Positions 32,401 through 42,382 of a stretch of 64,000 bases of DNA are shown piece after piece. Each line of letters begins with the position of its first letter. The first letter of the stretch is position 1. Source of the stretch: Copromyces sp. CBS 386.78 (lineage: Eukaryota; Ascomycota; Sordariomycetes; Sordariales; Sordariaceae); the NCBI GenBank assembly GCA_030685235.1, contig MU839108.1:124001-188000 (forward strand), given 5' to 3'. Below the pieces are notes generated by a model. That model searched no databases, was not told the origin of the DNA, and was given only the letters and a program-made list of their open reading frames with translations. Made by a program: the position numbers and the translations under genes.

Positions 32401-32538
32401 TGGCCCGTGCCTGATGTCACCGCCGTGCTCGAGGAGGCCATTGCCGTTGAGGCTCAGGAGAGCGGTCGCAAGGTTGACCCGCGCAAGGAGATTGAGAGGC
32501 TCAAGGAGGCTGGTCGCTATGTCCTTGAGGTGTACTAA
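29446..32538 (+). CDS. MET10: Sulfite reductase [NADPH] flavoprotein (alpha) subunit, MET10 type
   Basis: One exon of 1030 residues, close to the yeast Met10 length. The N-terminal half resembles pyruvate:ferredoxin-oxidoreductase-like domains (start GPTYVTSQLLVQQTAYKLSD; AGAGAFALGYIFSKDFDLAK), as in fungal Met10, and there is no flavodoxin-type FMN domain. The C-terminal third is a ferredoxin-reductase module: FAD-binding RREYSIAS, the glycine-rich MAGLGTGLAPFRAF, the NADPH-binding LLYLGSRHQREEYLY and FYLCGPTWPVPDVT, ending RYVLEVY with the terminal aromatic usual in this superfamily. It passes electrons from NADPH to the haemoprotein beta subunit that reduces sulfite to sulfide in Met/Cys synthesis. 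Codon bias toward C-ending codons is strong, implying high expression. A 925-codon antisense frame is a by-product of that bias. Confidence 0.95.
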   Translation: MPSLSSISGPTYVTSQLLVQQTAYKLSDKIFSYSPDTFDLDVAVKEWAGANEKNVHGETTTVVPLQTRAGAGAFALGYIFSKDFDLAKRHVPQTLLAPSLSLRHLRASLDQLALLYGVSSPFVAHVAAADYNAQHGLGADYATALHIAEDLGLALVASSSAYEVQHMSLLATLLASVLPTLHIYDGIRTARESLRVVDALGEAHVARVYANVSKEAAALNKRLDTAGKVVELLKAFNNELGTSYAPFEYHGHDAPETVLVVFGSAEAQLAKQVATALAAEGKKVGTIVVRVYRPFVEEAFLEVLPASVRQIAVLGQVADAASVEDANVQSALYSDVLTAVSFTEKLSQAPEVVDIRYAVTDAHTPSSIASIFNKLTSKGEAAPVAFSLAAVEEAQQYVFWDVDNSSAVASPVAVGKLLETEQASNVHVHQTYDNLVQGGVVRTDIRVSQKSIEAPYPVENADVVFVGEEKLLKEIAIVKGVKAGGKLIVRLPNFKEDELEKRIPAAAQKEIQEKGVELYVLDSSSSPALEKEAGLLVEVAFLRVARADITKFDSLSADQTALTEAVNALDQSVRKVEVPAKWAEVEGAVAPLVDSVKPNSFVAFQKEEEEETSSLENWQSAAKGFAFKEAYGTQNQLRPDLTVKTYTIKVKENRRLTPTNYDRNIFHIEFDLGDSGLTYNIGEALGIHADNDPEQVLQFIQAYGLNADDLVQVPSREDPAVLETRTVYQSLVQNVDILGKPPKRFFESLAHFATDEGEKKKLELLGSKEGADEFKRLIEEDTVTYVDVLDLFKSAHPDFNDLVRIVDPLKRREYSIASAQAITPNSVTLMIVVVNWVDTKGRTRYGHATRYLSGLAPGATITASVKPSVMKLPVKDTAPLIMAGLGTGLAPFRAFVQYRAMQKAQGKEIGSILLYLGSRHQREEYLYGEEWEAYLDAGVITLLGAAFSRDQPEKIYIQDRMRQTVTDIVKAYIQEEGSFYLCGPTWPVPDVTAVLEEAIAVEAQESGRKVDPRKEIERLKEAGRYVLEVY

Positions 32539-33180
32539 ACGTATGTCTTTTTGTGATTATGTGTGATGATGGATATATGGGAACATATGTCTAGCGTGTT
32601 GTGTTTGTATGTATGGGACTTGGTTCAACAAAATCTTGGGTGGGCGGTGTTTTGGCATTGATATTTCTTGACAAGAAACAATTCATTCAATTGGCTCCAA
32701 GTTGATTACCTACAACCATGTGGTGAAACTAAGGTATGTATGTGAATGTTGTGTCCTGGCGAATGGTGAATGTCACTCACTGCTGGAGAAATTGTTAAGG
32801 GGCAAGGGGGCATCCCCAGCAAAAACAAGGAATGAACCGTGTCTAAGGTACCCCGCATTGTGCACGCACCCCGGACTGTCAATAGCGTAGATCCGGGGAG
32901 CAAATGCTAACGACAGCTGCACTTCCCCTCATGATCACTAACTCCAGTCCCGGAGACCACTAGCCGTGTTAAGATGAAATGGAAGGAATATTGGGGTAAT
33001 GGAGGGGAGCCGAGGTGATGAACCGTGGCGCCCAAGATGGTTCCATTCACTTCTGAGTGTCGTTCACGACCTCTTCTCACGGTTCAGTGTTCCTTCCTTG
33101 CTGGGAGACTGTAATTTGAGCTATTGTTGCCCCTTACAGAAACAATTACGTTTAAGACACAACCAAACAAACAAACAAAC
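32539..33180. other. Intergenic
   Basis: MET10 3' flank and promoter of the transhydrogenase gene; tandem plus-strand genes. A short (AAAC)n run (about 33163-33180) ends exactly at the next ATG. No gene seen. Confidence 0.45.
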
Positions 33181-34860
33181 ATGAGCGCAGCTATCCGCGT
33201 TGTGCCCAGTGTAAGTCAAGACCCTCACGATATCATACATCACCGGCGAGTCAACACAGAGAAGCATACACAGACATATATGTCCGGCATAACTGACAGT
33301 TCAACAGAGGGCAGCCAGAGCAGTCAACCTGCTCAAGACAGTTCAATACGCTCATCCTCCCTCATGTCCCTGCCACTCCAACCCCGGCTATCACCAGAAC
33401 CAGACCCGATCAGCCGTGTCCCGCTACAATGAGCGGAACTCCCAGCGACGCAACTATGCCACTCCCCAAGACACCTCCCAACTGAAGGAGTACGCCTTTG
33501 AAATGGCCGCCTCCTCCATCCGCTTCGGCCCCGGCGTCACCCAAGAAGTCGGCATGGACATCGCCAACCTCAACCCCTCTGGCACCGTCGCCGTGGTGAC
33601 CGACTCAACCGTCGAGAAGCTTGACGCCATGCACCAAGTCCGCGAAAGTCTCGACAGGGAAGGCATCAGGTACAAGATCTTCAACAAGGTGCAAGTCGAA
33701 CCCAAGGACTACTCGGTCAAGGAAGCCATCGAATGGGCCCGCACCACGGGCGACTACTCGGTTTACCTCGCCGTCGGCGGCGGCTCCGTCATGGACACTG
33801 CTAAGCTGATGAACCTGTACTCGGTCTACAAAGACGCCGACTTCATGGACTTTGTCAACGCCCCCCTCGGTAAAGGCCGCCCCGTAGACCGGAAACTGCA
33901 CCCGCTCATCGCCGTGCCCACCACCGCCGGAACGGGAAGCGAGACCACCGGCACCGCCATTTTCGATTTGGTGGCCAAGAAATCCAAGACGGGTATTGCG
34001 CACCGTAACCTCAAGCCTACGCTGGGCATCTGCGACCCGCTCAACACCAGGACGATGCCGAGCGCCGTCAAGGCCAGTTCGGGCTTGGATGTGCTTTGTC
34101 ATGCGCTGGAGAGCTACACGGCTATTCCGTTTAACGAAAGGACGCCTAGGCCGACGAACCCGATTCTGAGACCGGCGTATCAGGGTGCTAATCCTATCAG
34201 CGATATCTTTTCGTTGAACGCCCTGAGGCAGACGGTCAAGTATTTGCCGAGATCGGTCAAGGATCCGGAGGATGCGGAGGCGCAGAGCGAGATGCTGCTT
34301 GCGGCTACGTTGGCGGGCGTCGGGTTTGGGAATGCGGGGGTTCACTTGTGTCACGGTGAGTAACCTCTTTCTTTCTGATATGTCCATGTCCAATCCCCCC
34401 ATGATTCACCACTAACACTTTTACCCCAGGCATGTCCTACCCCATCTCCTCCCAAAACATGGCCTCCTACAAGCACCCCGGCTACGACGTCCCTCACCCC
34501 ATCATCCCGCACGGCGTCTCAGTAGCCGTCACCGCCCCCGCCGTCTTCCGGTTCACCGCGGCATCCAACCCGGACCGCCATCTCGCCGCCGCCGAGGCCT
34601 TTGGCGTCGACATCTCCAAGGTCAAGCGTGAGAGCGCCGGAGAGGTTTTGGCCGAGGCCATCGCCAAGTTCCTGGCTGACTTGGGCGATCAACCCGCTGG
34701 TCTGAAGGCCCTCGGTTTCGGGAGGGAACATGTCGAGCAGCTGGTCGAGGGAACGATCCCCCAGGCTAGAGTGTTGATGTTGGCCCCGGGATTGGCCAAG
34801 GAGTTGCAGGCGGAGAGGGAGCAGTTGGGACGCTTGTTTGAGAGTGCGTTGGAGCATTAG
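33181..34860 (+). CDS. Hydroxyacid-oxoacid transhydrogenase (ADHFE1/HOT, iron-type alcohol dehydrogenase family), mitochondrial
   Basis: Three exons (33181-33210, 33308-34355, 34430-34860) with introns of 97 and 74 nt encode 502 residues. The 30-nt first exon starts a basic mitochondrial presequence (MSAAIRVVPS-RAARAVNLLK) that continues through a short Cys-rich patch (PPSCPCHSNPG). Iron-ADH hallmarks follow: nucleotide-binding AVGGGSVMDTAKLMNLY, VPTTAGTGSETTGTAIFD, and metal ligands in LGICDP, SGLDVLCHALESYT, LCHGMSYPISS and PHPIIPHGVSVAV. HOT enzymes couple oxidation of 4-hydroxybutyrate to reduction of 2-oxoglutarate. The HGMSYPISSQ signature spans the second splice joint and is typical of the HOT subgroup rather than bacterial ADHs. 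A simple iron-dependent alcohol dehydrogenase is the alternative. Confidence 0.87.
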
Positions 34861-35511
34861 ATTTGAGGGCTTGTGAGATGGTGGTCGTGGGTAATGGGTC
34901 GTGGCTTGGGCTTGGTGTTGATATGTCGAGGTTAAGGTGTTGAGTAATGTACCTAGAGGTATGTCGGTGAGTGCATGAGTCGATGTGCATACCTGCAATG
35001 AGGATGAGTTGGGAGAGGGGGGAGGCAGTGTTGCTTACCTACCTACCTACCTTGCTATCTCTTTGCTCATCTTCCTCCTTTTCCTCCTCCTCTTTTTCTT
35101 CAGTGCATCATCCTTCTGAGTAGCACTGCCCGTTGCCAACTTGTCAAATCATTTTAATGGACAACTGAACTGAGCGTCAAGTAAAAATGGCGATGATTTA
35201 GACGACAGCCATTATTCCAGACTTCTCTCTTTCTTTCTTTTCTTTCTGTCCTCCCTCCCAAGCACTCTACAGCGGCTTTATTCAATCTGCCTGCCTTGTT
35301 CCCAGCTTAATCACCTTGTTAGACTAGTAGGTCTCCATCCTCTCACTCCCTGACCATCGAGATTGCTTAACCACTCTCTCCCAGCTCTCTCCCGGCTTAA
35401 CTGCCTAGGTAGTAGGCCTTCATCATCTAACCCCGAAGACGACCGAGCCCACCGAGACCACTAAACCCCTCTCCCAGAGTTTCCAGAGCTCCTAGCTCTT
35501 CCACCCTAACG
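34861..35511. other. Intergenic
   Basis: Between two plus-strand genes. It contains a (TACC)n tetranucleotide run at 35035-35053, a CT-rich zone (35050-35100, 35220-35290) and an ACCCTAAC half-telobox at 35503-35510 just before the next ATG. No gene seen. Confidence 0.45.
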
Positions 35512-37779
35512 ATGTCGTCCCCAAGGGTACACATCGGACTCCCCGGATTCACGGGGACCAACGACTCAAACACCATGGACACCAACGCCAGTGACGCTCC
35601 CACTCCCCCTCGCATACCCACTCCCGCACCCTGGGTCTCCTTACCTGTACTTTCCCACTCCCGCCGCCTCCACCGTCACCGTCACCGTCACCGTCACCGT
35701 CCACCACCCTCCCTCACCACCCAAGAACAAGACGAGATCTTCAACCGCGTCTCCTCGTCCTCGTCAGAGTTGTCCCAACCCGTTCCCCTCCCCACACAAG
35801 CCAGAGAAGGCAACACCGTCGGCGGTGCCCCACAAGAGGGTCTTCTTCTGCCGACTATTACTTCATCAACTGGCCGCCCACCCGGCCGACATATCCTCCA
35901 CCAGGCGAGGATCAGGGAGTATATCCAGGTCTATACGTCCGACAGAGAGCGGGGTGGACACGGACAGCAACAGCAACGGGAAGAAGGGACACCAGCGTGG
36001 GGAGTTGAAGTTGGAGTTGCAGTTCCAGTTCCAGTTCCAGTTCCAGGTCCAGTTCTAAGAACCGGAGCACATCCACATCTATATCCGCCTCCGCTTTCGC
36101 GTTCGGATTCGGCCTTGACTGCTTTCCGGGACGCAGGAATACTCCCTGCGCCTACTACCAATTCTGCTGGTCCTACTGCTCGTCCTGCTAGTCCTGCTCG
36201 TCCTGCTAGTCCTGCTCGTCCTGCTCGTCCTGCTCGTCCTGCTCGTCCTGCTCGTCCTGCTGATGAGACGTCGTCTGGTACCAGTACGAACATTATCATT
36301 CCAGATACTCCAAACAAAAATCTCGAGAACTACCTCTTTTGCGCGGATGGTGACATCCTCAACCTCGACGGACAATATAGAGGTATGAACGCACACCGCA
36401 ACAGCGAGAGCAGGAGCAGTAATGCCATTATTAACGACGACGTTCAAGGTAAAAAACACGTTTGCATTGGCAGCAATGCCAACAACGAGGAGGACGATGG
36501 CGACGACGATGATGAGCTCCTTATCCCTCAAACACCGGCCCCCAAGCTCAAACACAGTTACGGCTCTAGCTCCGGCTTGCGGAGGGGTGATGCTACTACT
36601 ATCACAGGCCAGGGGAAGGCGGTGGTGAGCCGGACGTGGAAGGAGGTTTTTGAGTCTAAAGGGAGAAGACCTCGAGTTGGTGGTGGTGCTACTGGGCATG
36701 GCAATACCAAAACCAAAACAACGGAACGAGAAGAGGGATACGGTGGGGGTGGGGATGGATATGAGAGCGAGGATTCTAGCGATGGGGGAGCGGTACTTTT
36801 TCCGAAGGTTATGCCTCCAAATGAGGATTCGGATGATGACGACGATGCCCCTGGTGACGGCGGTGCTCCCCTTTTTACTGCGTCATCCGAAAATGATACA
36901 CGCCATCGTCGACCCGATTCACTCCTTCCCTCATTTCGTTCCGGAAATCTACCAGCAGTTCAGACTGAAGTTGAGGCTGATGCTAGCCCCGAGTACTTCT
37001 CCACGACCTTTCGATTTAAGAGAGCAGAGGCCCGGGCCAAATTGGAAGAAAAACCAGATGCTCAAGGTGCCTCTACACGACGTCGTCGACCCGATGTGCC
37101 GATTTCCGCTTATTCTGGGATCGAAACAGGAGCTCGGTCTAATGCGGACCACTTACCTCTAGCCTCCAACATCCGCCAACAACATAGCCATAATCATGAG
37201 CCTAGAATTAAATCGGCACTCGGATCAATCATAAGCGAATCCCTCCAGCTCCCTCTACCCATTCCCACGCTTCCCATCACAAGGTCGTCTTCATCTTCCC
37301 GGTCGGGTCTCGCCCAATCATCAGAAACTCGCGCTATAATTCAAGTCCCCAGACTGCCTACCCTAGCAGCCACAATAATTATCACCGGAGACACAACCGG
37401 AGACGCCACCACTACCGGTGACACCACTACTGGAGACACCGCTACCGGAGGCACTACCCCAACGACCGGAACTCCCACCATCGAAACTCCCACCACCGGA
37501 ACTTGTACCACCACAACCACCGGAAATCCCACCCCCTCGTCCTCCACCCCAGAGACACTTTCCTCCTCCTCTCAACTAGGTCCCTTCCCCCTCTCCGCCT
37601 CCGCCCTCGCCGTCCTCACCTCGTCCCAAGCCTCTTTCGAGCGTTTGACTACTCCCAAATTCCATCCCGCCAGCCGCAACCGTCATGATGTCCAAATTCA
37701 AGCCGGCTCTCCTAGCAAGTGGACGGACATTAATCTTGGGTCTGAACCGAAGGAGACGAAGACAAAGAAGACGAAGTAG
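35512..37779 (+). CDS. Unrecognised low-complexity, repeat-rich protein
   Basis: An uninterrupted frame of 755 residues starts at ATG 35512 (SSPRVHIGLPGFTGTNDSNT). I do not recognise it. It is largely disordered: a His-Arg repeat from a CACCGT run (about residues 55-64), a Val-Pro repeat (PVPVPVPVPGPV), a PARPASPARP repeat from a 9-base unit (about residues 220-250), acidic patches (EEDDGDDDDELL, DSDDDDDAPGD), and a Thr/Gly-rich segment (TTGDTTTGDTATGGTT) near the C-terminus, which ends basic (KETKTKKTK). Short non-repetitive islands such as SRTWKEVFESKGRR and SPEYFSTTFRFKRAEARAK may be the conserved parts. Its length without stops supports coding, but introns inside cannot be excluded and it may be a lineage-specific orphan. 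Confidence 0.55.
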   Translation: MSSPRVHIGLPGFTGTNDSNTMDTNASDAPTPPRIPTPAPWVSLPVLSHSRRLHRHRHRHRHRPPPSLTTQEQDEIFNRVSSSSSELSQPVPLPTQAREGNTVGGAPQEGLLLPTITSSTGRPPGRHILHQARIREYIQVYTSDRERGGHGQQQQREEGTPAWGVEVGVAVPVPVPVPGPVLRTGAHPHLYPPPLSRSDSALTAFRDAGILPAPTTNSAGPTARPASPARPASPARPARPARPARPARPADETSSGTSTNIIIPDTPNKNLENYLFCADGDILNLDGQYRGMNAHRNSESRSSNAIINDDVQGKKHVCIGSNANNEEDDGDDDDELLIPQTPAPKLKHSYGSSSGLRRGDATTITGQGKAVVSRTWKEVFESKGRRPRVGGGATGHGNTKTKTTEREEGYGGGGDGYESEDSSDGGAVLFPKVMPPNEDSDDDDDAPGDGGAPLFTASSENDTRHRRPDSLLPSFRSGNLPAVQTEVEADASPEYFSTTFRFKRAEARAKLEEKPDAQGASTRRRRPDVPISAYSGIETGARSNADHLPLASNIRQQHSHNHEPRIKSALGSIISESLQLPLPIPTLPITRSSSSSRSGLAQSSETRAIIQVPRLPTLAATIIITGDTTGDATTTGDTTTGDTATGGTTPTTGTPTIETPTTGTCTTTTTGNPTPSSSTPETLSSSSQLGPFPLSASALAVLTSSQASFERLTTPKFHPASRNRHDVQIQAGSPSKWTDINLGSEPKETKTKKTK
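35671..35703. repeat. (CACCGT)n hexanucleotide repeat
   Basis: About five tandem hexamers inside the orphan frame; in frame they encode alternating His-Arg. Confidence 0.9.
36021..36055. repeat. (GTTCCA)n hexanucleotide repeat
   Basis: About five to six near-perfect hexamers within the orphan frame, encoding Val-Pro dipeptides; one unit carries a T-to-G change. Confidence 0.85.
36169..36261. repeat. Nonamer tandem repeat (TCCTGCTCG)
   Basis: About ten copies of a 9-base unit, some with CTAG instead of CTCG, encode Pro-Ala-Arg or Pro-Ala-Ser triplets in the orphan protein. Confidence 0.9.
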
Positions 37780-38815
37780 GAGGAGGAGGACGACGACGAA
37801 GAGGACGGGTGGGAGATGGTGAAGAACCCAGCAGATAAGTACCGTGAGGTGTAGAACCCGGGAAAAGGAAATGGGTATGCGAGGAACGGAGGGGGGTGGG
37901 GATGAGTTGCCTGGGGGTTTGGAAGAGGTGTGTTAGATGAATAATGACTTCGTGCTGGACCGCGAGGTGGGAATAGGGGAGGTTCGGGGTGGACAACGAC
38001 CTCAACACCGACCTCAACACCGACCTCCAAACAACACCAAAAATGAATACCGAACCCAGACCTCCTCCAAACCTCGAGTTGCACCACCACCACCACCACC
38101 ACCCTTACACCGGGATACCACGAGACGTGAAAACCCCCATCCACTCCCGCTCGTAAAACCCAAACAAACCCCATCTCGCAACCTCAGGGCCCACACCCAT
38201 CTGAGAACTGAGCTCGACTCAGCCATGTCAACGTCACTATTATCCGTTTAGGGCCCTTCTTCATCCGTCCCTTATGGTAGGCGGTGAGACTAGAGGGTAG
38301 CTGTGAAGACACTCGTGCTGGCATGGGTACCTAGTGTCGTTCAACCTTCCAGTCTCGACAGTCGGGGCTGGAAGACAGACAGGGTTAATAGGTATTGATA
38401 ACGGGTATTGCTGATGTGCTTCCAGGAAGGGTAGGGAAGAGGCAGTAAACATTCACCACCTATCAAACTGTTGAAGGAAAAATTGGATATCTTGCATCAC
38501 ACATTACCTAGTTAATTGTATACTGGAAGAAAGCCAGGATGCTAGTTAGGTAATCTAGCGGGTTTAGCTAGAGGTAGTAATTGGAAATCACCTATCAAGT
38601 TGTCACCTGTGCTCGTCGTGCACTCGCTGTGCACATTCAATACTTGGGAACACCTAGCCAAGTCCAGTTACGATTTTGGTAGTCGTTTTCCTAAAGAACT
38701 CTTAGCAGTAGCCTACTTGAATATAATCCAACAACACCACCATCCAATAATCGAACACATCCAATAATCTTATACCAAATTCCTTCCTCCTCCCTCTTCC
38801 TTTCTCTCTCCCTTC
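37780..38815. other. Intergenic, convergent region
   Basis: Between the 3' ends of the orphan gene (+) and the RAP1-type gene (-). It begins GGA/GAC-rich and includes a CAC trinucleotide run (about 38083-38102). Overlapping short frames on both strands are low-complexity. No gene seen. Confidence 0.45.
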
Positions 38816-41800
38816 CTACACCAAAGCGAAATCCCTCAAAAAATCCCTCCTCAACTCCATCCTCACCCGTCCATGTTTCTCCAAAAGTCTCCTCTCCAGA
38901 GCCTCCCTCACCCCTACGTTCCCCTCTTCACCCATCTCCTCATGCACCTTTCCCTTTCCACCCCACCTCTTCCTCCTCTTCTTCCCCCGTTCCTCCCACT
39001 CTTCTTTCCAAACCTCCTTCAAATCCGCATCATCCTCCGCCGTCCAGATCCCCGGCACGTCATCCGGCAAAGTATGTCCATCCCCACTCGCTAGCGCGTG
39101 GATCGCCCGTCCGGCAATGACAGGATCGTGCGTGGTGGCTAGGACCCCGCGGGTGCAGTGTCGTTTCTTGTAGCCTAGCGACATGTAGCGGTCGCGGATG
39201 GCGATGGGGTCTTCGGAGAATATGTCGATGCCTTTGTAGCCGCCTTTGTAGAGGCCTGCATGGGGTGGTGGATTTGGTGGGTATGATGGGCGTGGGCGTG
39301 GGTGGCGTTGTTGATGGACCAAGGCTGAGAGGGAAGATCGTGTTGCTGCTGAGGACGGGGGAGGTTGGGGATGAGGGTGACGGTGAGAGGAGGAGGATGG
39401 TCGGGCAAGGCATTGCTGGTTGCTGCCGCCTCTGTTATTGTCTGAGACCAAGGGGTCGGGAGGGATAGGACGGAAGCGAGGAGGTGACATGAGAGAAACA
39501 ATACGAGGTGGTACAGTATCTCTTGGAGGAAGTTGTCTGAGAGCTACTGGGGCTCCCGTGGAAGGGCGAGGGGCGGGAACAGGAGAGCGTCTTCGCTCGG
39601 GAGGAGGCCGGGGAGGGTTGATGGGCGGGGCGAAGGCGTCACTACTTGAATCCGAGTCTTCTTCTTCTTCTTCTTCATCTGCGGGAATGTACTTTGATTC
39701 GCTCTCTGCTCGCGGTCGAGTAGCAGACTTCTTCTGCGCTGCTTGTAATTTCGAGGCTGGAGAAGGTCGAAGGGACAGAGCCCTTTCCACTGTAGGCTGT
39801 AGAGGTTGTTGTGGCTGCGTAATGAAAGCGTTCTCGTTGTCTTCTCTGTCCTCTTCTGCCTCATAGTACTCCTCGTCATCTCCGACCCCAAACACGGGCA
39901 TCTCTTCATCGGCATTGTCCTCCTCCTCGTCGTTGATCAGGGTAACATCAGCAGCCTCCTCTGGCCTGGAGGCTACTTCCGGAATCGGTGGGAGCGGAGA
40001 TTGCCATTTCTTAGACGGCGATTCTGGTACCTCGTCATCCACGTCGTATCGTAGCCGTTTCCTAGTCATGCTAGCCAGCGGGGTGGATATTAAATAATCA
40101 ATGTTCCTCTTCAAGCCCTCCGAAGATTTGAAGGCTCCTATGATGGGCGGTGAGGATCGAAACTCGGTGGTATTGGGATCTTGAGGTAGTGTGGTGTTTT
40201 CTGCTTCATCAGCATCAATCTCCGATCCCCCCTCCTCTATTTCCTCGTTTTCCGCCTCTTCATCATCATCATCATATTCTTCTTCTTCCTCGTTACTATC
40301 TTGATCTGTCCCCTGATCGAACCCGTCCAAGTCAGCTTCTTTGTAGCATTCTTCGAAATCAGCAAGGTGTTCCTGGAATGCTGCTTGCAGCTGGTTGGGT
40401 ACGCCTGGCTCGGCAATCCAGTCAAAACCCAAGAATTCAGCAATTTCTTGCCAGTCCCGTGCGTGAGCAGGGACATGTTGTTTCGTAACCGCGGTCCACA
40501 ACTCCCACATGTCTACAGCTTTACCGCCAATTGTGACCCAAGTGACCGGATCAGTGTCGAGGCCTTCGTTATACAGGCTGAACCAAGTGTAGAAGTGTTG
40601 TCTTGGATTTTGTGCGTGCCCCGAGGAAACCCATTCTTCCGGTGATTGTCCAAGGTCGACGGACCCTTCATCTTCACTGTACATGTCGGCCTCCTCACCC
40701 CGTTGCTCAGACCGGGACTTTGCAAGGACAGGTGCACAAGCGTACCGCGTCAAATAACCCTGTGCAAGAGCTTGAAATGATACCAAACTCGATCGCCATG
40801 GCCATTGTTTGCGCTCCTGCCAAGACCGCCATGCTCGTTGAATGATAGAAGCGCTCTTATGCTTCTTCTTATCTTCCTGGAGCAAGCGGGCTCGTTTGTT
40901 GATCTCTTCGAGTCGCGAGACCCGCGAAGGTGTCGAGCGAGGCGATGACTTTTTGTGTGCAGAGCTTGCCATTGCAGCGCTTACAGGACGCACGGGTGAA
41001 CTCTTGGTAGGGACATCCTGACGCGCTTTGCCATTCAGGGCTGCTGAAAGCCGCCTCTTAGCCGCGGCTTGATCAGCGCTCTTGGGCGTCGCCTTGACTT
41101 CGGGACGAGTGATGGCCCTTGGAGTTGGCTCAGGAAGTCTGGGCTCAGGAACAACCAGGTCGGAAGGGTCGGCAGGGTCATCTTCGTCCAGGTTCGTTGT
41201 AGCCTGCAGTTGATCAATCCATCGTTTTCGCCAAAACTGCCAGCTGTGATGCGGATGTTGTTCCGCGAACTCCTTGTAAATCATGGTTCCCTGTAAACTT
41301 TCCCCTTGTCGGTTCATCTGTTTGACGTATTTGATCAATGTCTGGTCATCTTCATCGGTGAAGGTAACTCTGCCGCCGGCGGGTTGGGAGGAAGGTGGCT
41401 CGGCAGGATCATCTTCCTCCAGGTTCGTTGTATCCTGTAGGCTTTTAACCCATCTGCTTCGCCAAGACTGCCAACTGTGATGCGGATGTTGTTTCGCGAA
41501 CTCCTGGTAAATGTTATTTCCCTGAAGACCTTCTCCTTGGCTTTTCACCTGTTTAAGGTATCTGATCAAATCCTGGTCATCTTGTTTGGTAAATTTGACT
41601 CTGGTAGCGGGAGGGATGACAGGCGAAGACGGGCGGCTTGGGGCCGGTGTGTGTACGGAAGGCGTGCCAACTTTTCTATTTTCCTTTTTGGATCGGGCAT
41701 GAGAAGGTGGTGATGGCTGTGGTGGTGGTGGTGGTGGTGGTGGCTCAAAGCCCTGAGGAAGCAGCCCGGCCAGCGTATCCCTGTGTTGATGATCGTATTG

Positions 41801-42382
41801 CTTGATGAAACGATTTCTCCATGACTGCCATGTGTGCTGAGGATACTTTTCGGCGAGATCCATATAAGTCTTGTTGCCGCGGATAGCTTCGCCCGACCTC
41901 TCTTTCTGCAAGACCCAGTGAAGAAGGATGTTGTCGTCCTGTGGCGTGTAGTTGGTCCGAGTGCTCTTGGTAGACATTTCAGGACGTGCTCCCTTGGCAG
42001 TGGGATGGTCGATGGTGTATATGTCTATGTCGGCCAGTTGACCCTCGCTGATGGAATCTGTAATGTACTTCCAGGATACAGAGCCGGCAGGAGCATCTTT
42101 GCGGACATGGTCTGCAATGAGAATGGCTGCATGCTTTTCAAGAAGGACCGTCTTCCCTCCATTGGCCTATGTGTGGAAGTGTCAGTGCATTTGGTTCAAA
42201 GAAGGAGAACAGCCGACACATACCTTGAGTGAGTCTATCAAGGACTTGCGAGCTGGCACTCTCTGGGAAACCCAAAACTTGAGCCCGTTAAAGAGAGTGC
42301 CCTCGTATTTATTTTGTTTGTTGTTCTCATCCGGAGTCCCATTGGCCAGGACTCCTTCGTAGACGATTCCGGCTGACGGCAT
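38816..42382 (-). CDS. RAP1: RAP1-type telomere-binding protein: BRCT, three Myb repeats, ARID-like domain, RCT
   Basis: Exons 42382-42224 and 42166-38816, with a 57-nt intron (GTATGT to CATAG), encode 1169 residues. Residues about 20-105 form an N-terminal BRCT domain (FNGLKFWVSQRVPARKSLID, AAILIADHVRK, VSWKYITDSISEGQL). Three Rap1-type Myb repeats follow at about 124-176, 242-298 and 319-374, each ending HTWQSWRNRF or HHSWQxWRxRW. An IQ-like helix (SASIIQRAWRSWQERK, about 492-506) and an ARID-like segment (about 595-661, VTIGGKAVDMWELWTAV, RDWQEIAEFLGF, QAAFQEHLADFEE) come next, then acidic disordered sequence. The last about 135 residues match the Rap1 C-terminal domain (RYMSLGYKKRH, ATTHDPVIAGRAIHAL, DDVPGIWTAEDDADL). 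Rap1 sits on telomeric chromatin and controls telomere length, end protection and silencing. A telobox lies 25 bases upstream of the ATG. Confidence 0.88.
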
